Position numbers and translations under genes: made by a program
NCBI GenBank assembly: GCA_951813545.1
Contig: OX638352.1
Coordinates: 3,798,835-3,862,834, forward strand
Length of the DNA: 64,000 nucleotides
Direction of reading: 5' to 3'
Source of the DNA: an uncultured Poribacteria bacterium
GTDB taxonomy: Bacteria; Poribacteria; WGA-4E; WGA-3G
Shown: positions 29,664 to 39,738 of the stretch, in pieces
How positions within the stretch are numbered: the first letter of the stretch is position 1
Layout: the number at the start of each line of letters is the position of its first letter
The notes under the pieces: model-generated
Databases searched by the model: none
What the model saw: only the letters and a program-made list of their open reading frames with translations
What the model was told of the DNA's origin: nothing

Positions 29664-29968
29664 GATATACGGGAACGTGCTGCTTAACCTAAGCACACCT
29701 AACCGAACCGCAAGGAAAATTAAAAAATGAAGGATTCTTGTTTTGTCTGCAGAAAGTTTGTAGTCCGTAATGAAATGGAGGACAGATATACGGGAACGTG
29801 CTGCTTAACCTAAATGCACCTAACCGAACCGCAAGGAAAATTAAAAAATGAAGGATTCTTGTTTTGTCTGTAGAAAGTTTGTAGTCCGTAATGAAATGGA
29901 GGACGGATATACGGGAACGTGCTGCTTAATCTAAACGTACCTAACCGAACCGCAAGGAAAATTAAAAA
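29664..29968 (+). repeat. tandem triplication (121-bp period) of dispersed leader repeat family A; last copy abuts the MBL gene start
   Basis: gatatacgggaacgtgctgcttaa... begins at 29664, 29785 and 29906; all three contain cctaaccgaaccgcaaggaaaattaaaaaATGAAG. Confidence 0.95.
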
Positions 29969-30769
29969 ATGAAGATTACGATTTTGGGTTCAGGCACCTC
30001 AACAGGCGTTCCTGAGTATAAATGCGACTGCGAAACCTGCGACGACGCACGGGATGTTAACTCGAAAAACTATCGGACGCGTTCATCAGCCCATATAGAA
30101 AAAGATGGGAAACACCTCCAATTCGACCTCGGACCTAATTTCATGGATCAGATTGTCCGGAATCGGATTGAACGGATAGACGCTGTTATCTTCACGCACT
30201 CTCATGCCGACCATGTCAGTGGAACAAACGATATCGTAATGCCGTGCCGAAAACAGCAGATGGATATGCCGATTTACGGTCCCGAGCAGACAATGAACAT
30301 CTTACAACGAAACTTCGATTATATGTTCACAAAGGAGACGTTCCAAGGTGGAGGGGTCGGCCATCTGCTTCCGAACGTCGTTGAAAAAGATGAAAAATTT
30401 TCGCTGCTGGGTTTTGACATCACACCGATTCCCGTTGAACACGGAAACGTTGACACCTACGGCTATCGGATTGATAACTTCGGGTATCTACCGGATGTGA
30501 AACGACTCCCGAAAGCATCGCAGGATTTATTAAACGGAATTGAGGTGCTGGTTATTGATGCGTTGAGTTTTAATCCGAGGCACCCAACGCATCTCTCAGT
30601 CGGTGAAGCATTAGAAATTAGCGATGCCCTGAAACCGAAGGAAACCTATTTTACACATATTATGCACCGGTTAGATCACCGTTATTTCCCGGAGCAGTGT
30701 AAAGAGGTGGATATTGAACTCCCAGATAACGCCTACCTTGCTTATGATACGCAGGTAATTCAACTGTAG
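29969..30769 (+). CDS. MBL-fold metallo-hydrolase (PhnP-like)
   Basis: 266 aa; 'ILGSGTSTGVPEYKCDCETC', 'IFTHSHADHVSG' HxHxDH motif. Confidence 0.85.
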   Translation: MKITILGSGTSTGVPEYKCDCETCDDARDVNSKNYRTRSSAHIEKDGKHLQFDLGPNFMDQIVRNRIERIDAVIFTHSHADHVSGTNDIVMPCRKQQMDMPIYGPEQTMNILQRNFDYMFTKETFQGGGVGHLLPNVVEKDEKFSLLGFDITPIPVEHGNVDTYGYRIDNFGYLPDVKRLPKASQDLLNGIEVLVIDALSFNPRHPTHLSVGEALEISDALKPKETYFTHIMHRLDHRYFPEQCKEVDIELPDNAYLAYDTQVIQL

Positions 30770-30811
30770 TGTCCGCCTCGGTCCGAAGATCGAGGCAACA
30801 AACCCCTGGCC

Positions 30812-32692
30812 TTACCTTCCAAATCCACCAGGTGGTGGTTTCCGTTGCTGCAAAACAACGCGATCGCCTGCCTTGAGTCCACTTTTGATAATCACATGTG
30901 TTTCATTTTGCATGCCAACTTCAACCTCTGTACGTGTGCCTTTGCCGCCATTATCTAACATAACGGATTTACCTTTCGATATGCTAATTGTGGCACGTAC
31001 ACCGTCTGCTTGCTTTTTACCTTTCACGAGAAGGGACAGCGTTGTTGGCCCCGGACGAATACCGCGCTGTGAACCATCAAGGCTGATAGTGACATCATTC
31101 GCGCCAACGTTTGCCACAGTGCCTCTGAAGATTTTCTCGCTAATCGTCTGAACCTCAATCGGTCGATTTACCTTGTAGGGTTTGGTATCATCAACCTGCG
31201 CGATAACGGTCGCCGAAGGTTCATTTATAAGGGCATCAATCGGTAGCAACAAGACATCCTTTTCTTCGTAGGTAATAATGTCAACATCCGTGCTCATACC
31301 CGGGCGGAGTTCTTCTGGAGACCCACTAACTTCTATCATTACCTCGAATGAAATGATGTTATCTTGTTCCTGTCCACTGGGTGAAATTTCATAGACTTTG
31401 CCGTCATAATTTTTTGTTTGGTAAGCATCCACCTTGATTTCTGCGCGCTGATCGAGGCGGAGGCGTTCCATATCAACTTCGTTGATGAACGTTTTGACGA
31501 CCATTTTGGAAGGATCGACGATGGTCATAATAGGTGGACTTTGCGAGAAGGCGGAGCGTCCAGACGTCACAATTTCACCCTCTTCTAACTCGAGGAGTGT
31601 AACGATTCCTGCCATCGGTGCCTTGATTACGGTCCAATCAAGTCGCTCTGACTGATTTTTCAGCGTACTTTTCCGTCGGAGCCGGTTCGCATTGGCACTG
31701 ACTTTGGATTGTTGTGTCAACAATTTCTCATTGTCGAAAGTCTTTATCAGTTCCTGTAACCGAGTTTGGGAATTCTCGACGCGAAGTCGAGCTTCTTCCT
31801 CCGATCTCTGCCGCGTTCCTTTGAGGCTTTCAAGGTTCTTTTGCTCGTTTGCCAATGTTGTCTCACGTGAATTGATGGCAGTCTGACGTGTTTCTATCGT
31901 TCGCTCTTGTGAAGTGATCGCTTGTTTCTGTGAGTCCACCCGTGTACTGGCATTCTCGTGTTGGACTTCCGCATTGGTGTGTTGCGATTGTGCGTCTTCC
32001 AATGCCTTTTTGGAGACCAACCCCTTGTCAAAGAGTTCCGTGTTCCGATCAAGCTCTGATTTCGCGTTATCTAAGGAAACCTTTGCTGATCTGAGTGATG
32101 CTTCATTTTCAGATAACGTAATGTTTGCCTGTGCAAGCGCGATCCTGGCTTGAGCCAAGGCAATTCTATCCTGTTCAAGGGAATTCTTGGTTGTCTGAAT
32201 ATTTGTTTCTGCTTGACTGATCTGTGTAATAGTTGAGGCTTTGGTGGTCTCAAGATTCGCTTGAGCGATTTTCAGATCTGCGTCAGCCTGTGTGAGTTGG
32301 CTGTCAAGCCGCTCGTCTTTGAGTTTAATATTGAGTTCTGCTTGTGTAAATTGTGCTTCGGCGGCTGCAACATCCGCTTCAGCCTGCTTTTTCTCTTCTT
32401 GATAGAGTTCCGGATCGAGTTCCAAGAGCACCTGGTCTTTTTCAACGCGGTCACCGTTCTTAACGTGGAGTCTAATAACTTCACCTTCCACGTTAGATTT
32501 TATCTCTACATCAATGAGAGGTTCCAGGTTACCAGTTGCGCTGATGCGCATTTGGAAATCGCCGCGTTCAACAACCTCAATTTTCTGGTCTAATGCTGGA
32601 TCTTGTCCGTTTTTCCCACGGCCCAGTACGACCCAACCGATTGCAACGACGAGAACCAAAACAACGGCTCCAGCAATAATTACTTTCTTCAA
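30812..32692 (-). CDS. HlyD/MacA-like periplasmic adaptor of an ABC-type efflux system
   Basis: 626 aa; N-terminal TM; 'SATGNLEPLIDVEIKSNVEGEVIRLHVKNGDRVEKDQVLLELD'; long coiled coil; 'WTVIKAPMAGIVTLLELEEGEIV'. Confidence 0.9.
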   Translation of the reverse strand: MKKVIIAGAVVLVLVVAIGWVVLGRGKNGQDPALDQKIEVVERGDFQMRISATGNLEPLIDVEIKSNVEGEVIRLHVKNGDRVEKDQVLLELDPELYQEEKKQAEADVAAAEAQFTQAELNIKLKDERLDSQLTQADADLKIAQANLETTKASTITQISQAETNIQTTKNSLEQDRIALAQARIALAQANITLSENEASLRSAKVSLDNAKSELDRNTELFDKGLVSKKALEDAQSQHTNAEVQHENASTRVDSQKQAITSQERTIETRQTAINSRETTLANEQKNLESLKGTRQRSEEEARLRVENSQTRLQELIKTFDNEKLLTQQSKVSANANRLRRKSTLKNQSERLDWTVIKAPMAGIVTLLELEEGEIVTSGRSAFSQSPPIMTIVDPSKMVVKTFINEVDMERLRLDQRAEIKVDAYQTKNYDGKVYEISPSGQEQDNIISFEVMIEVSGSPEELRPGMSTDVDIITYEEKDVLLLPIDALINEPSATVIAQVDDTKPYKVNRPIEVQTISEKIFRGTVANVGANDVTISLDGSQRGIRPGPTTLSLLVKGKKQADGVRATISISKGKSVMLDNGGKGTRTEVEVGMQNETHVIIKSGLKAGDRVVLQQRKPPPGGFGR

Positions 32693-32715
32693 GGGTAATC
32701 CCTCCTATAGAATAG

Positions 32716-32814
32716 GAGTTATCAGTGGTCGGTTGTCGGTTATCAGTTAAGAGGTTTTCATTTAACTAACCAAACGCTCTTCTCTGCTAACTGACGACTG
32801 ATAACTGATAACTC
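32716..32814. repeat. dispersed inverted repeat, family B (GTTATCAGT type)
   Basis: Left end gagttatcagt..., right end ...actgataactc (11-bp perfect terminal inverted repeat). Confidence 0.8.
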
Positions 32815-32824
32815 ATAAAATAGA

Positions 32825-34141
32825 TTAATCGGTCCGAAGTGCTTCGACGGGTGTGAGTTTCGCCGCCTTATTGGCAGGGTAAAGCCCGAAGAAAACACCG
32901 ATGGCTACAGAAACGAGTAAGGCAATCACCATTGTTCCGAATGAAATCACTGAGGGCCAGTTGCTTCCTTCCCAGACAAACTTAGAGATGAGGGCAGCTG
33001 TTCCTTGCCCCATGAAGACTCCTGCAATTGCGCCGATAATTCCACCGGAGAGCGTCAGCACGGCTGCTTCAACCAGAAACTGCGCTAAAATGTCATTGCG
33101 GGTTGCGCCGAGTGCTTTGCGGAGCCCAATTTCCTTTGTCCGGTCAGTTACAGAGACGAGCATGATGTTCATCACACCGATACCAGCCACCATAAGCGCG
33201 ATGCCGGCGATACCGCCCATCAATGCTTTCATCACTAAACCAACCTTATTGGCGGTTGCCAATTCCTCTGTAGCTGTCCAATAGTTATATTCTTCACCAG
33301 TGTTGTTGTGTTGCCTTCCCAAGATCTGTTTGGCATCCGCTATAGCCAGCGGAATCGTATCCACATCCACGGCTTCTATACGAATGCGCTCAACATCATC
33401 GCGTCCCTTAAAACGTTGTTGTAGTGTTGTTATCGGGATAATGAACCGGTCGTCCCAACCAGAGGTGTCCATCGCATCGCCTTTTTCTTCCATAACGCCA
33501 ATGACCTTTAGACGAACTTCATAAAGCCCACCTCTTCCCCGCCAATAAGACCGGCGCGATGCCTTAATCTCTTTTCCAACGGGATCTTCGTCGAGGAAAA
33601 CCTCTTCCTTAATTTTAGAACCGATAACGGCGACACTACTTGCATCTTCCACCTCTTCTGCTGAGAAAAATCTGCCCTCTGATGGGTACCAGTTGTGCGA
33701 TCGGTCGTACCCAGCCGTTGAAGCAACGATGCGTGACTCCTTAGTTCTGCCCTGATAACTCACGCTCCAGCCAGGCATATCATCTTCGGCAACAACGTTG
33801 ACGATTCCTCTGGCTCTCTCAAGAATTGCAAACGCATCTTCAGTTTCCAGGTCCTCGGCGCGGTTTCTTTTCCATCTGCTTTTTCCACGTACGACAGATC
33901 CAGCAGCACTGCTCAAGGTTCCCGACTGTTTGTCCCAATCATCTTTATAGATTTCGACCATTTTCGTGCCGCCTGTCCGTTCTATCTCTCGCAGGACCAT
34001 GGCACTTGACCCATCACCGACAGAAACCATACTGACAACGGAGCCTACACCGACGATAATCCCTAAAATCGTCAGGGCGGATCGAAGCGGGTTTCGTCGT
34101 AAGTTCGAGATGCCGAGTATAATACACTCCATCAAATTCAT
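32825..34141 (-). CDS. MacB/FtsX-like ABC transporter permease (no ATPase domain), paralogue 4
   Basis: 438 aa; 'NLRRNPLRSALTILGIIVGVGSVVSMVSVGDG', 'GVMNIMLVSVTDRTKEIGLRKALGATRNDIL', 'LTPVEALRTD'. Confidence 0.9.
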   Translation of the reverse strand: MNLMECIILGISNLRRNPLRSALTILGIIVGVGSVVSMVSVGDGSSAMVLREIERTGGTKMVEIYKDDWDKQSGTLSSAAGSVVRGKSRWKRNRAEDLETEDAFAILERARGIVNVVAEDDMPGWSVSYQGRTKESRIVASTAGYDRSHNWYPSEGRFFSAEEVEDASSVAVIGSKIKEEVFLDEDPVGKEIKASRRSYWRGRGGLYEVRLKVIGVMEEKGDAMDTSGWDDRFIIPITTLQQRFKGRDDVERIRIEAVDVDTIPLAIADAKQILGRQHNNTGEEYNYWTATEELATANKVGLVMKALMGGIAGIALMVAGIGVMNIMLVSVTDRTKEIGLRKALGATRNDILAQFLVEAAVLTLSGGIIGAIAGVFMGQGTAALISKFVWEGSNWPSVISFGTMVIALLVSVAIGVFFGLYPANKAAKLTPVEALRTD

Positions 34142-34153
34142 ACAAATTCCCTC

Positions 34154-35458
34154 CTAATCAGTCCTAAGTGCCTCAATCGGTGAGAGCGAAGAGGCTTTTA
34201 TCGCTGGGTACAGTCCAAAAGAGATACCGATTATCGCTGAAAATGAGACTGAGATCAATATCCACTCTGTGGAGATAACCGAGGGCCATTCGGGAACGAT
34301 TTTGACGATGTTGACAGCGAGCATTGCCATCCCTTCGCCAGCGAACATGCCCAATAAAACACCCAGCACACCGCCTACACTACACATGGCAATTGCTTCT
34401 ATTAGAAACTGTAACATAATGTCCAAACGTTTCGCACCGATTGCTTTTCGTAAACCGATCTCACGGGTTCGTTCGGTGACAGCAACAAGCATCATGTTCA
34501 TAATCCCAATGCCCCCAACAAGCAGCGAAAATCCGGCGATACTCCCTAAGGCGATTTTTATGACTTTACTGATTTTATCCAACTGCGCCATGCCTTCCCG
34601 CATATCCCAGATCGAGAAGAAATCGTCTTGACCTTTATGCATCTTTCGAAGGACGGTTTTCACCTCTTCAATCGCTTGTGGGATCTCTTCGACGGTATTC
34701 GCATGGACTGAGAGCATCACAATTCTATCGTTACCGGTAAAACGCTCCTGTGTTGTGGTGATCGGGATGAACATCATGTCATCCAGATTCCATCCGAACC
34801 GTAAGCTGCGTCCTCTGGTTTCCATTGTCCCGACGACAGTAAAACGTTCGGTTATCCGTTTTTGGTCTTTCCTTCCATACCGATCAAAACGTCCCCCGGG
34901 ACCTTTGCCAATTTTAATTTCTTTTCCTAAAGGGGACTGATTTCCGAAGAGGGCGGCAGTCACCTCAGAGCCAAGCACACAAACCTTCGATTCATTGTCA
35001 ATATCTTCGTCTGTAATAAAGCGACCCTGCTGAATGTTCCAGTCCATTGCCTCTGAAAATGATGCATTTACGCCGTTATAACCTGTCCGGTGTTCGGCAC
35101 CACCGGCGGCTTGGACAAGCACACCTCGCCACTCCGGGATCCGTGGTACGACTAACTTTACAGATGGACACTCCGCTTCAATTGCCAACACATCGTCATA
35201 TTGAAAATATTCATTGCTACGGTTCGGGACCCATCGCCTGCCCACTCGCTTATGACTGCTTCGATACATCGTAAACTGGTTCACACCACCGAGTTTTTGT
35301 GCGTCTTGCAAGACAATCGCCTTGGCACCATCACCAATAGCGATCATTGCGAGCACCGAGGCAACACCGATAATAATACCAAGCATCGTCAGCAAGGAGC
35401 GCAATTTATTGCTACGAATGGCGGAAATTCCAACGGTTACCCCCTCAATTATGCGCAT
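34154..35458 (-). CDS. MacB/FtsX-like ABC transporter permease, paralogue 3
   Basis: 434 aa; 'AIRSNKLRSLLTMLGIIIGVASVLAMIAIGDGAKAIVLQDAQKLGG', 'GIMNMMLVAVTERTREIGLRKAIGAK'. Confidence 0.9.
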   Translation of the reverse strand: MRIIEGVTVGISAIRSNKLRSLLTMLGIIIGVASVLAMIAIGDGAKAIVLQDAQKLGGVNQFTMYRSSHKRVGRRWVPNRSNEYFQYDDVLAIEAECPSVKLVVPRIPEWRGVLVQAAGGAEHRTGYNGVNASFSEAMDWNIQQGRFITDEDIDNESKVCVLGSEVTAALFGNQSPLGKEIKIGKGPGGRFDRYGRKDQKRITERFTVVGTMETRGRSLRFGWNLDDMMFIPITTTQERFTGNDRIVMLSVHANTVEEIPQAIEEVKTVLRKMHKGQDDFFSIWDMREGMAQLDKISKVIKIALGSIAGFSLLVGGIGIMNMMLVAVTERTREIGLRKAIGAKRLDIMLQFLIEAIAMCSVGGVLGVLLGMFAGEGMAMLAVNIVKIVPEWPSVISTEWILISVSFSAIIGISFGLYPAIKASSLSPIEALRTD

Positions 35459-35747
35459 TTCATGCCTCCAAATTAAATATATTCCTATGCTTATCAGTTA
35501 GACAAAAAGAGGGTGAATAAAGTTCGATTTTTTTTCGTAGCAATTTCTTTTTTATTTATAAGAGCGATTTCCAAATCGCTGTGCTTATGGCATTTGCTTA
35601 AGGTTAACTATTTTGTTAGACGCAATTAAGTGAAATAGGTTTACTGTTTGTTTATCGTGAACTCTGGTATGAAGAAGTGGAGATTGAAAAATTTAGTGGA
35701 CAAACATGCTCTCAAAACACACCTCATATTGCGTGGATAACCCTGTT

Positions 35748-37049
35748 TTAATCCTTGCGTAGTGCTTCAATGGGGGATAGCGCGGAGGCTTTTATCGCAG
35801 GATACAGTCCAAAGGAGATGCCAATCGCGGCGGAAAACGAGACCGAAATCAGTATCCACTGCATAGAGACAACAGCGGGCCATTCGGGAACAATTTTAGC
35901 GATTTTGACAGCAAGCAGTGCCATCCCTTCACCGGCAAACATGCCTAAACCAACGCCAATTGCGCCGCCTACACCACACATTATAACCGCCTCTATTAGG
36001 AACTGAATTAGAATATCCAGCGGCTTAGCACCGAGTGCTTTCCGAAGTCCGATTTCGCGGGTTCGCTCCGTGACAGCGACTAACATCATATTCATAATGC
36101 CGATGCCACCGACAAGCAGCGAAAATCCGGCAATACTCCCTAAGGCGATTTTAATCATCTTACTGATTTTCTCTAACTGTGCCATGCCTGCCCGCATCTC
36201 AAAAATTCTGACGAAATCGTCTTGGTTTCTATGTCGTTTTCTGATGACGGCTTTTACCTCTTCAATCGCTTTCGGGACATCTTCAATGGTATGCGCATAA
36301 ATCACGATGTCCTGAATCCGGTCGTTGCCGGTAAAGCGTTCTTGCGTCGTAGATATTGGCATAAAGACGAGATTATCGAAACTCCAGCCGAACCGAAGAC
36401 TTCTCCCTCTTGGTACAAGTGTTCCAACAACAGTAAAACGTTCCGTGGATCGCTTACCCTCTTTCCGACCCCACCGATCATAATAACCCTGTCCCTTTGC
36501 AATTTTAATTTCTTGTCCTAAGGGCGATTTGTTCCCGAACAGAGCCGTCGCAACCTCATCGCCAAGGACACAAATTTTTGCTGCGTTTTCAACATCTTCG
36601 TCTGTAATAAAACGTCCGTATTTGATATCCCAATCCATTGCGGTTTTATAACTGGCATCTACTCCATTATACCCTGCACGGGTTTCCGCACCCCCTTCGG
36701 CTTGAATCAATACGCCCTTCCAGTCCGGGATTCGCGGGGTAACTGCACTCACAGATGGACACTCTGCCTCGATTGCCAATACGTCTCCATATTCCATGTA
36801 TTCATTGCTGCGGATGCGGACCCACCTATTATTCTCTTGCTTATACCATGTGCGGTACATAGTAAACTGATTCGCACCACCGAGTTTCTGGGCATCTTGC
36901 ATCACAATTTCCTTAGCACCATCCCCAATAGCAATCATTGCCAAGACAGATGCAACACCGATGATAATGCCGAGCATTGTCAGCAGCGAGCGCATTTTGT
37001 TTGAGCGAATCGCAGAGACTCCAACGGAGAGCCCCTCAACTATATACAT
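35748..37049 (-). CDS. MacB/FtsX-like ABC transporter permease, paralogue 2
   Basis: 433 aa; nearly the same N-terminal and C-terminal FtsX blocks as the neighbours. Confidence 0.9.
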   Translation of the reverse strand: MYIVEGLSVGVSAIRSNKMRSLLTMLGIIIGVASVLAMIAIGDGAKEIVMQDAQKLGGANQFTMYRTWYKQENNRWVRIRSNEYMEYGDVLAIEAECPSVSAVTPRIPDWKGVLIQAEGGAETRAGYNGVDASYKTAMDWDIKYGRFITDEDVENAAKICVLGDEVATALFGNKSPLGQEIKIAKGQGYYDRWGRKEGKRSTERFTVVGTLVPRGRSLRFGWSFDNLVFMPISTTQERFTGNDRIQDIVIYAHTIEDVPKAIEEVKAVIRKRHRNQDDFVRIFEMRAGMAQLEKISKMIKIALGSIAGFSLLVGGIGIMNMMLVAVTERTREIGLRKALGAKPLDILIQFLIEAVIMCGVGGAIGVGLGMFAGEGMALLAVKIAKIVPEWPAVVSMQWILISVSFSAAIGISFGLYPAIKASALSPIEALRKD

Positions 37050-37175
37050 GTTTTCTCCTCAAATGTTTTTGCTATAGATGCTTTATCTAACTTTAATTAG
37101 ACGTTATGCGGAAAAATAGGTTTATTGTATGTTGACTGTGAATTTCGGGATTGGGAAAGGAAAATTAATAAAGAA

Positions 37176-37198
37176 AGGCGCGCTTGGAAAGCGCGCCT
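37176..37198. repeat. short perfect hairpin (family C, aggcgcgct/agcgcgcct)
   Basis: aggcgcgct-tggaa-agcgcgcct: 9-bp stem, 5-nt loop, between two permease genes. Confidence 0.7.
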
Positions 37199-37233
37199 AC
37201 AAGGACAAGTACTGGTTGAATGGCTCTGTTTTT

Positions 37234-38535
37234 TTAATCTTTGCGTAATGCTTCAACCGGTTGGAGAGTGGAAGCTTTTATTGCCGGATACATACCAAAG
37301 GCAATACCGATCACAGCGGAGAATGATACCGAAATCATAACCCACTGCATAGAGACCACCGAGGGCCATTCGGGAACGATTTTAGCAATTTTGACAGCGA
37401 GCATCGCCATTCCTTCTCCAGCAAAGATGCCTAACCCGATGCCGATTGCCCCGCCTACGCCACACATTATAACTGCCTCTATAAGAAACTGAGCTAAGAT
37501 ATCTAAAGGCTTAGCACCGAGTGCCCTCCTGAGTCCGATCTCTCGGGTTCGCTCCGTGACAGCAACTAACATCATATTCATGATGCCGATGCCACCGACG
37601 AGGAGCGAGAATCCGGCGATACTGCCTAAGGCGATTTTAATCATCTTGCTGATTTTCTGTAATTGCGCCATACCTGCCCGCATTGCCCGAATTCGGACGA
37701 ATTCATCTTGGTTTCTGTGCCGCTTTCTGATGACTGTTTTCACCTCTTCAATCGCTTGTGGAACGGCATCAACATTATTTGCGAAAACCATAATATTCCC
37801 AACCTCATCGTCACCTGTGAGACGCTCTTGCACAGTTGATACCGGAATAAAGGCAAGGTTATCGTAACTCCACCCAAACTGGAAACTTGTCCCTCTTGGA
37901 ACGAGTGTGCCAACAACCGTGAGACGTTCAGTGGATCGCCTTCTCGTTCTCCGTCCCCATTGATCGCGGTAGCTAATCCTTTTTACAATTTTGATTTCTT
38001 GTCCTATGGGAGATTTATTGCCGAACAACTCGGTCGCAATTTCATCTCCGAGGACGCAGATTTTTGTTGCATTTTGGACATCTTCGTCTGTAATGAAACG
38101 TCCCTCTTTAACGCCCCAATTCATTGCAGTTGTATAGTTAGCGTCTACGCCGTTATAACCAGCACGAGTTTCAGTGCCGTCTGGACCCTGAAATAATATA
38201 CCTCGCCAATCCGCAATTCTCGGCGTGACGGAACTCACAGATGGGCATTCTGCTTCGATTGCCAATACATCACCATATTCCATGTATTCATTGCTACGGA
38301 TGCGAACCCACCTATTGTTTTCTCGCTTGTATGATGTCTGGTAAAGTGTGATTCGGGTTGCACCGCCCATTTTCTGTGCATCTTGTATCACAATTTCTTT
38401 GGCACCATCACCGATGGCAATCATTGCCAGCACGGATGCGATACCGATGATAATACCAAGCATTGTTAGCAACGAGCGCATCTTATTTGCGCGAATCGCG
38501 GAGATTCCAATGGATATCCCTTCAATTAAACGCAT
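37234..38535 (-). CDS. MacB/FtsX-like ABC transporter permease, paralogue 1
   Basis: Track ORF to 38571; ATG at 38535 (MRLIEGISIG...) aligns with the paralogues' starts. Confidence 0.9.
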   Translation of the reverse strand: MRLIEGISIGISAIRANKMRSLLTMLGIIIGIASVLAMIAIGDGAKEIVIQDAQKMGGATRITLYQTSYKRENNRWVRIRSNEYMEYGDVLAIEAECPSVSSVTPRIADWRGILFQGPDGTETRAGYNGVDANYTTAMNWGVKEGRFITDEDVQNATKICVLGDEIATELFGNKSPIGQEIKIVKRISYRDQWGRRTRRRSTERLTVVGTLVPRGTSFQFGWSYDNLAFIPVSTVQERLTGDDEVGNIMVFANNVDAVPQAIEEVKTVIRKRHRNQDEFVRIRAMRAGMAQLQKISKMIKIALGSIAGFSLLVGGIGIMNMMLVAVTERTREIGLRRALGAKPLDILAQFLIEAVIMCGVGGAIGIGLGIFAGEGMAMLAVKIAKIVPEWPSVVSMQWVMISVSFSAVIGIAFGMYPAIKASTLQPVEALRKD

Positions 38536-38917
38536 GTTTCCTCCTGAACTTTTTTGTGTGTTTATTGTCATTAAATAATGTGTATTGCGATTGGTTTGAC
38601 ATAATTATCGTAAATAGGTTTATACAAGTTTCAAAATTCCAAACGGTCACTTCAAGCGATATGGCGATTTGGTTTTGAAAATCGTGCTAATTTTGTATTG
38701 AAGTTAAAGATAAATGCTCCATGTTTACCGCAACGCGCGTTGTTCTGAATCAGACGATAATTTTTTGTATTTAATTTGACAAACACGAAAAGATGGTGTA
38801 TAATTTAAACAACGCTAACGAGAATTATAAGGGCAGCTGGCAAGCGTATATTACACTTGTAGGTGTAGTTGCTGACCGCCCATCTGTCGTTGATAAGTCT
38901 ATGTTATAGGAGCATTT

Positions 38918-38992
38918 CGGGGCGTAGCGCAGCCCGGCTAGCGCGTCTGCTTTGGGAGCAGAAGGTCGGAGGTTCGAATCCTCTCGCCCCGA
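38918..38992 (+). tRNA. tRNA-Pro(UGG)
   Basis: Cloverleaf: CGGGGCG/CGCCCCG acceptor, loop TTTGGGA, GGTTCGAATCC T arm. Confidence 0.95.
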
Positions 38993-39024
38993 CTCAGAAC
39001 GAACGAACTTTGTATGTAACACGA

Positions 39025-39098
<74 letters not shown>

Positions 39099-39131
39099 CT
39101 TTTCAGACTGCTCAACGAAGAATCGAAGCGT

Positions 39132-39204
39132 GGTGGATGTAGCTCAGGGGTAGAGCACTTGACTGTGGATCAAGTGGTCGTGGGTTCAAATCCCATCATC
39201 CACC
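39132..39204 (+). tRNA. tRNA-His(GUG)
   Basis: GTGGATG/CATCCAC acceptor with G-1:C73, anticodon loop CTGTGGA. Confidence 0.95.
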
Positions 39205-39211
39205 TTTATAT

Positions 39212-39284
39212 GCGTCCGTAGTTCAATGGATAGAGCAATAGTCTTCGGAACTATAAGTTGGGGGTTCGAATCCCTCCGGACGCG
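39212..39284 (+). tRNA. tRNA-Arg(UCG)
   Basis: GCGTCCG/CGGACGC acceptor, ATAGT-CTTCGGA-ACTAT anticodon arm. Confidence 0.9.
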
Positions 39285-39384
39285 ATATTTTTTGGATGCT
39301 GGGTGTATGTGTTGAAAGCACACCTACAATTAGCGAGTGGGCACTTAGAAATCGCGTCTACGGTAATAGTGGGAATCAACAGGC

Positions 39385-39457
39385 GCGCCGTTAGCTCAAT
39401 CGGCAGAGCATCTGACTCTTAATCAGGCGGTTGAAGGTTCGATTCCTTCACGGCGCA
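39385..39457 (+). tRNA. tRNA-Lys(CUU)
   Basis: GCGCCGT/ACGGCGC acceptor, anticodon loop CTCTTAA. Confidence 0.95.
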
Positions 39458-39481
39458 TCTTTAGTGTCATAGAGCAGATTC

Positions 39482-39566
39482 GGGCGGGTGCTGGAATTGG
39501 TAGACAGGATAGACTTAGGATCTATTGGGGTTACGCCTCGTGAGGGTTCAAGTCCCTCCTCGCCCA
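39482..39566 (+). tRNA. tRNA-Leu(UAG)
   Basis: GGGCGGG/CTCGCCC acceptor, long variable arm, anticodon loop CTTAGGA. Confidence 0.95.
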
Positions 39567-39738
39567 TCGTCTTATTTAAGGGTGGTGGATAGTGGTAGGG
39601 TTCGACAGTTCCAATAAACCTGAATCTAGTGCGATCCCTAATAAAATTAAGATAATTAAGTTTTCCTTGGATTGCAAAGCGTTCTCGAAGAACTGCCTAT
39701 ATGGCGAGAATTCTGATTTCAAAATATTCGGGCTTTGA

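Noticed and set aside
29664-29968. CRISPR array
   Set aside because: Only three units, 121-bp period with almost no unique spacer; it is a tandem duplication of a leader element.
39580-39738. Possible structured RNA/tmRNA-like region between tRNA-Leu and tig
   Set aside because: No recognisable tmRNA tag or acceptor pairing; only unassigned intergenic sequence.
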